From Candidatus Bathyarchaeota archaeon (lineage in GTDB: Archaea > Thermoproteota > Bathyarchaeia > Bathyarchaeales > B26-1): a stretch of 9,414 bases of DNA. The position numbers and the translations under genes were made by a program. Positions 5,750 to 9,414 of the stretch are shown here, in pieces. How positions within the stretch are numbered: the first letter of the stretch is position 1; the number at the start of each line of letters is the position of its first letter. The notes beneath the pieces were generated by a model. It did no database searches. It was not told the DNA's origin and was given only the letters and a program-made list of their open reading frames with translations. The stretch lies in assembly GCA_003662645.1 (NCBI GenBank), contig QMYL01000026.1, positions 1 to 9,414 of the forward strand. The letters run 5' to 3'.

Positions 5750-5758
5750 CTTAAATAA
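5750..5758 (+). promoter_or_regulatory. Predicted TATA box of the surface protein gene
   Basis: CTTAAATAA is a good box A match and sets the start near 5780, just before the strong ribosome site at 5781-5786. The leader would be very short. Confidence 0.6.
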
Positions 5759-5780
5759 TTTTTAACTGCTAAATAGACTG

Positions 5781-5786
5781 GGAGGT
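5781..5786 (+). promoter_or_regulatory. Strong Shine-Dalgarno site deciding a TTG start
   Basis: GGAGGT, a full match to the 16S 3' end, lies six bases before the TTG at 5793. It is the strongest ribosome site in the window and fixes TTG as the start of the surface protein, since no ATG suits the signal peptide. Confidence 0.8.
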
Positions 5787-5792
5787 AGGATC

Positions 5793-6896
5793 TTGAAAGC
5801 TCTTCTATCGACGTTGTTGCTGCTGTTTCTCTTTGCATTACTGCCTATCAGAGTCCTTGGGTCGCCGCCTACTACAGGATCCACCATAACCGTCGATGGC
5901 GATCCCTCTGATTGGGTGGGTACAGCGCCAACAATTCCGAACAGCTGGACTATAAGCGAGGGAGAGTTCATATGGGTCGATGAGGTGGACGATGACACAG
6001 GGAATGGAAGCTGGATCTACCCGACAACCTTCCAAGGAACCGAAGCCGACCTAGTGGAGGTCAGGATTACATGGAATGAGAACTACCTATATATACTACT
6101 CAAGTTCGCTGATCTTCCAGATGGTCAGTGGAACCGGACGGCTATATCGATTGGAATAGACCAAGATCTAACCAGCAGTTCCGGAGCTGGATGGTTCCCA
6201 GGCTGGACCGGAGTAGCTATCGATGAAAGGGCCTGGTGGGAGTATGGGATCTCGATAGTCTCAGGTAATATTCCCGGGGCTGGTATTGCTATCTATAACC
6301 AAACGTGGCAAACTGTGGCGAATACAACGTATCCAGCCGAGACCCCTCTACTCGTAGCCAATGACACGGATACAGACTGCATTGAGCTCGGGATGCCGCT
6401 CTCAGTTATAGGCGACCCCTCAGGGAAGACCTGGCGTTTCTCAATAATGGTCGGACTACAGCGGGGAGGCATCTTTGCCGCCATAGGTGAGAACGCGACT
6501 GCTGACGCCCCAGGTGGTGGGCTCGATGATGAATGGGTTGATCCATGCGCCTTTGACTTAGCCTTCGCCCCCTCAAAGGCTGAGCAAGAGGCCAATCTTG
6601 GAGAGTTCGATCCTGAAACCGACACTCCCGTTAAGGTGAAGTTCTTCATGGATATCTACATGTACAGCGTAATGATGCCTAGTGTTATAGAGGATCTCAA
6701 ATCTAGGATCTTAGACCTCGAAGGCCAAGTTTCAGATCTGCAAGATCAGATATCAAGCCTGCAGGATCAAGTCTCTACTCTTCAAGGCGATCTCAATGCG
6801 GCCAAGAGCGCTCAGACCACCTACTTAGCCGGAGGGATAGTCGTCGGTTTACTCATAGGCTTCATCATAGGCTTCCCAGTAGGACGCCGCAAGTGA
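5793..6896 (+). CDS. Secreted membrane-anchored DOMON/glucodextranase-C-like protein with coiled-coil stalk
   Basis: The 367 residues divide clearly. There is a signal peptide at 1-23 (hydrophobic MKALLSTLLLLFLFALLP, likely cut after VLG). A beta-rich domain at about 30-290 opens with ITVDGDPSDW and contains ITWNENYLYILLKF; this resembles the C-terminal domains of glucodextranase and thermococcal amylopullulanases, which bind sugar or the S-layer. A heptad-repeat coiled coil spans about 298-335 (repeats of the LQDQ type), followed by a terminal membrane helix (about 344-364) and the basic tail GRRK. The sequons NGS, NRT, NQT, NTT, NDT and NAT suggest N-glycosylation, and C196/C252 could form a disulfide. 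The protein would stand outside the cell on a stalk. Its stop overlaps the next frame's GTG, and the GH13 enzyme gene follows at once, so a role in capturing alpha-glucan is inferred. A plain S-layer component is the alternative. Confidence 0.85.
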   Translation: MKALLSTLLLLFLFALLPIRVLGSPPTTGSTITVDGDPSDWVGTAPTIPNSWTISEGEFIWVDEVDDDTGNGSWIYPTTFQGTEADLVEVRITWNENYLYILLKFADLPDGQWNRTAISIGIDQDLTSSSGAGWFPGWTGVAIDERAWWEYGISIVSGNIPGAGIAIYNQTWQTVANTTYPAETPLLVANDTDTDCIELGMPLSVIGDPSGKTWRFSIMVGLQRGGIFAAIGENATADAPGGGLDDEWVDPCAFDLAFAPSKAEQEANLGEFDPETDTPVKVKFFMDIYMYSVMMPSVIEDLKSRILDLEGQVSDLQDQISSLQDQVSTLQGDLNAAKSAQTTYLAGGIVVGLLIGFIIGFPVGRRK

Positions 6897-6902
6897 TAAA
6901 TA
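6895..6902 (+). promoter_or_regulatory. Possible TATA box of the GH13 gene
   Basis: GATAAATA overlaps the stop codon of the surface protein gene and would start transcription near 6925, ten bases before the ATG at 6935. It gives the enzyme gene a way to be transcribed apart from its neighbour. Confidence 0.45.
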
Positions 6903-6915
6903 CGCTTTCACCCTC

Positions 6916-6922
6916 TTTTTTT
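6916..6922 (+). terminator. T-tract between surface protein and GH13 genes
   Basis: Seven T residues lie 19 bases after the surface protein stop, between the proposed TATA box and start site of the enzyme gene. They could end the upstream transcript and so separate the two genes. Confidence 0.4.
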
Positions 6923-6934
6923 GAGAGAGAGTCT

Positions 6935-9100
6935 ATGGGATACAAGGTTCTTGGGTTAATTCCAGTCAGGGATCAGGCTAAGAAATATCTTGTGGAGTTC
7001 AGCTATAGGCCTAAAGGGAAAAGGCGAGACATTCACACAGTTTACTTGATCGGCTCATTCAATTCTTGGTCCATTAATACCCCGATGAAAAAGGATGGAG
7101 AAAGGTGGATCGTCAGGGTCTGCCTTCGAGAGGGAATCTACCAATACTGCTTTTGGATAAACAATTATAAGAGGGTTCTTGACGATGAAAACCCTCATGT
7201 TAAGGAAGTGCTCGGCCAGAAAGTTTCATGTATAACCCTCGTAGATAGTGAGGTCTTAAGGTATAGTGGTTGTAAAGGGGATGGGAATATATGCGAGAAG
7301 GCCCTATACCACGATCAATCAGTTCTATATCTCTCAGCCCCAACGGAGCATGCCCTAACCATAAGGTTTAGAACCTCAAGAGATGATGTGGAGAACGTTA
7401 TACTCCACCATAATTCACATGACAAAATAGGGAAGGAGAAGATGGGCCTTCTCTATTCCGATGATCTCTTCGATTTTTATGAATGTACAGTCGATGCGTG
7501 GACACTTATCCGATACTACTTCGAAGTGGTCGATGGATCTCGTAGACTCTACTATATGAAAGACCATATAGCAGAGGATGAATGTGGCAATCCCTTCGAA
7601 GCCAACCCGCAGAGGCTATACCGCAACTTCTTCATTCCGGAATGGGCAAGGTCCTCGGTATTCTACCAGATAATGCCTGATAGATTCTTTAATGGAGATC
7701 CCTCTAATGATCCTCCTAATGTTAGGAGATGGGGTGAGCTCCCTAAGCCTTCATCAGTTTATGGTGGAGACTTGAAGGGAATCATAGTTAAGTTGCCCTA
7801 CCTCAAGGACCTCGGCGTCAATGCGATTTATTTGACACCTCTCTTTGATGCACCCTCCTTCCATAAGTATGATGTCAGGGACTACTTCAAAGTTGATCAA
7901 CACTTCGGCGGGGCTGAAGCTTTAGAAGCCCTAATCAGGGAAGCCCATAAAAATGGCATAAAGGTTGTTGTAGACGGGGTATTCCACCACAGTGGCTTCT
8001 TCTTCAAATATTTCCAAGATGTAATCGAGAATGGACCACGCTCAAGGTATGCTAGATGGTTCATAATCTATAGGTTTCCGGCCTTCTCCCTCAGATACAA
8101 GATCATTAACTACCTAACCAGACTTCTCCCCTACACGTTGATGTGGAAGGTGAGGATGAGGCTTCCACCTCCATATGAATGTTTCTTCGGGAATTACGAG
8201 GCTCCCAGATTCAATTATAGTAATAAAGAGGTCTGGGATTTTGTGCTAGGGGTTGCTGAGTACTGGGTCAGACGGTTTGACATAGACGGTTGGAGACTAG
8301 ATGTTGCCCACGGCGTGCCACATAAATTCTGGAGGTTCTTCAGAGAGAAGATGAAGATTATCAAACCCGATCTCTACATATTTGGTGAGGTAATCTCCTA
8401 CGCGCCCTCATGGTTTGAGGAAGGATGCTTCGACGGAATGACGAACTACGACCTCTATAACTTGGTCAAATCGTTCTTTGCGGATGGATCAATAGGGGTG
8501 AAAGAATTTGAGAAGGGACTAGCTAGGTTGAGGTTCCTTCAGCCACCACCATACTGTTTCCTTATGTTCAACTTCTTAGATAATCATGATATCGACAGGT
8601 TCTTGACATCTTGTGAAGGGGATAAACGTAAGGTCAAGCTGGCCTTGATCTTCCTCTTCACCTACATTGGGATCCCTACGATCCTTTACGGAGATGAGGT
8701 GGGGCTCAAAGGTAGAGGGCTCCACAGGTGTAGAGTCACGATGGTCTGGGATGAGGAGTCATGGGATGCAGACCTCCGGGATTTTTATAAGAAGTTGATA
8801 TCCCTCCGCAAGAGAGAGAAAGCCTTGATAAATGGCTTATACAAGACGATGTTTATAGATGAGAAGAGGAACGTACTCGTGTATAAGAGGGAGACCAAAG
8901 AGGGCAAAGTGATAGTCATCTTGAACAATAGTTCCCAGAGGTATAAGTTAGAGACCGATATGGATCCCGGTTGTTATCACGATGCTCTAAGAGGGTCAAT
9001 AGTCAACACTAAGGACGGGAAGTTGAGGATCTTCTTAGAACCCTATGAAGGGAGGATCTTGGTCTTCACTCCGAGATCAGGATCTTTAGAGTCCAAGTGA
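6935..9100 (+). CDS. GH13 neopullulanase/maltogenic-amylase type glycoside hydrolase
   Basis: The enzyme cleaves alpha-1,4 (and probably alpha-1,6) bonds in maltodextrin, cyclodextrin or glycogen. From the ATG at 6935 it has 721 residues. An AMPK/CBM48-like domain with LIGSFNSW lies at about 38-45, a CBM34-like domain at about 123-210, and the barrel starts at VFYQIMPDRF (242-251). Conserved regions are DGVFHH (347-352), GWRLDVAH with R454 and nucleophile D456, FGEV with acid/base E485, and FLDNHD with D552. APRFN (422-426) replaces the MPKLN motif of subfamily GH13_20. All three catalytic acids are intact. There is no signal peptide, so it is cytosolic. An unusual aromatic and basic insert (379-413) sits in domain B. 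GTG at 6893 is an alternative start (735 residues, overlapping the upstream stop); I prefer the ATG because of the nearby TATA box and T-run. The exact substrate cannot be read from the sequence. Confidence 0.93.
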   Translation: MGYKVLGLIPVRDQAKKYLVEFSYRPKGKRRDIHTVYLIGSFNSWSINTPMKKDGERWIVRVCLREGIYQYCFWINNYKRVLDDENPHVKEVLGQKVSCITLVDSEVLRYSGCKGDGNICEKALYHDQSVLYLSAPTEHALTIRFRTSRDDVENVILHHNSHDKIGKEKMGLLYSDDLFDFYECTVDAWTLIRYYFEVVDGSRRLYYMKDHIAEDECGNPFEANPQRLYRNFFIPEWARSSVFYQIMPDRFFNGDPSNDPPNVRRWGELPKPSSVYGGDLKGIIVKLPYLKDLGVNAIYLTPLFDAPSFHKYDVRDYFKVDQHFGGAEALEALIREAHKNGIKVVVDGVFHHSGFFFKYFQDVIENGPRSRYARWFIIYRFPAFSLRYKIINYLTRLLPYTLMWKVRMRLPPPYECFFGNYEAPRFNYSNKEVWDFVLGVAEYWVRRFDIDGWRLDVAHGVPHKFWRFFREKMKIIKPDLYIFGEVISYAPSWFEEGCFDGMTNYDLYNLVKSFFADGSIGVKEFEKGLARLRFLQPPPYCFLMFNFLDNHDIDRFLTSCEGDKRKVKLALIFLFTYIGIPTILYGDEVGLKGRGLHRCRVTMVWDEESWDADLRDFYKKLISLRKREKALINGLYKTMFIDEKRNVLVYKRETKEGKVIVILNNSSQRYKLETDMDPGCYHDALRGSIVNTKDGKLRIFLEPYEGRILVFTPRSGSLESK

Positions 9101-9414
9101 CGGCGATCACTAGTATTAGAACAAGGATGGATGGAGCCACCATGGAGGAGAAGGATGGATCGACCTTGAAGGTAACGTAAGTCAAGGCGGGCTCGTAGCC
9201 CTCCCCCTCAACCATAATAACCATTAAGTATTCCCTCGATGAGAAGTATCCTGCAAGCCCAGAGGTGTTAATGTGGCAGACGTAAGTGCCATTCATCAGG
9301 TTTATGAATTTAACCATAGCATTTCTTATGGTCCCGCTGACGTTCGCCATCGGACATAAGGATCCATTCGGATACTCAAACGTGATGTAGATCGAAATAA
9401 TCCCTCCCTCGACC
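9066..9414 (-). CDS. C-terminal part of a membrane-anchored surface protein (5' end cut by window)
   Basis: An open frame enters from base 9414 and runs 115 residues to TGA at 9066-9068. It has beta-strand patterns typical of an extracellular Ig-like or macroglobulin-like domain (ISIYITFEYPNGS, GTYVCHINTSG, TYVTFKVDPS), sequons NGS, NVS, NGT and NTS, and two cysteines (C20 in SLCP, C48 in YVCH) that could pair. It ends in a hydrophobic helix, SILVLILVIAVTW, with a short tail. It therefore sits outside the cell, held by a C-terminal anchor like the protein at 5793. Its last 35 bases overlap the 3' end of the convergent GH13 gene. I do not recognise a specific family; an ATG at 9350 is inside the domain and is probably not the true start. 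Confidence 0.75.
   Translation of the reverse strand, partial: VEGGIISIYITFEYPNGSLCPMANVSGTIRNAMVKFINLMNGTYVCHINTSGLAGYFSSREYLMVIMVEGEGYEPALTYVTFKVDPSFSSMVAPSILVLILVIAVTWTLKILISE

Noticed and set aside
1..9414. CRISPR array, replication origin or rRNA
   Set aside because: No regularly spaced repeats, no cluster of origin-type boxes and no rRNA-like sequence were seen on reading the window.

Overview
The window looks like chromosomal DNA of a thermophilic archaeon, probably of the TACK group. This rests on TATA-type promoters (TTAAATA-like boxes about 25-30 bases before starts), T-tract terminators, GGAGGT/GGTG ribosome sites used with GTG and TTG starts, heavy AGG/AGA and ATA codon use, a tRNA-Gly with discriminator A, an Lrp-type regulator, and a surface protein with an archaeal-style membrane anchor. 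I cannot name the genus from sequence alone.

Left part (1-3562), amino-acid biosynthesis. On the minus strand dapA and dapB overlap by 11 bases and encode the first two committed steps of diaminopimelate/lysine synthesis; dapB lacks only its last few codons at the window edge. A small Lrp/AsnC regulator is divergent from dapA. The 145-base gap between them holds two copies of a 13-base palindrome (TACGA-AxA-xCGTA type), one over the predicted regulator start site and one upstream of the dapA TATA box: a candidate autoregulated lysine switch. DapA also carries a Trp at the lysine-sensor position that is His in E. coli. Convergent with the regulator lie tyrA (prephenate dehydrogenase) and, upstream of it, an AroQ chorismate mutase, the chorismate-to-tyrosine branch.

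Middle (3563-5792). A tRNA-Gly(TCC) is followed by an unrecognised 53-residue single-helix membrane protein, then about 110 bases rich in short stems without a coding call. Next is a solitary UroD-superfamily protein that has the zinc-thiolate H-x-C...C signature of corrinoid-dependent methyltransferases rather than HemE features. After it sits a frameshifted, N-terminally deleted DDE transposase remnant.

Right part (5793-9414), carbohydrate handling at the envelope. A secreted, C-terminally anchored beta-sandwich (DOMON/glucodextranase-C-like) protein with a coiled-coil stalk directly precedes a cytoplasmic GH13 neopullulanase/maltogenic-amylase type enzyme. Convergent with the enzyme, overlapping its 3' end by 35 bases, is the C-terminal part of another membrane-anchored surface protein running off the window. 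A reasonable inference is that the first protein binds glycan outside the cell and the enzyme degrades imported oligosaccharides or stored glycogen inside, but no transporter is visible here.
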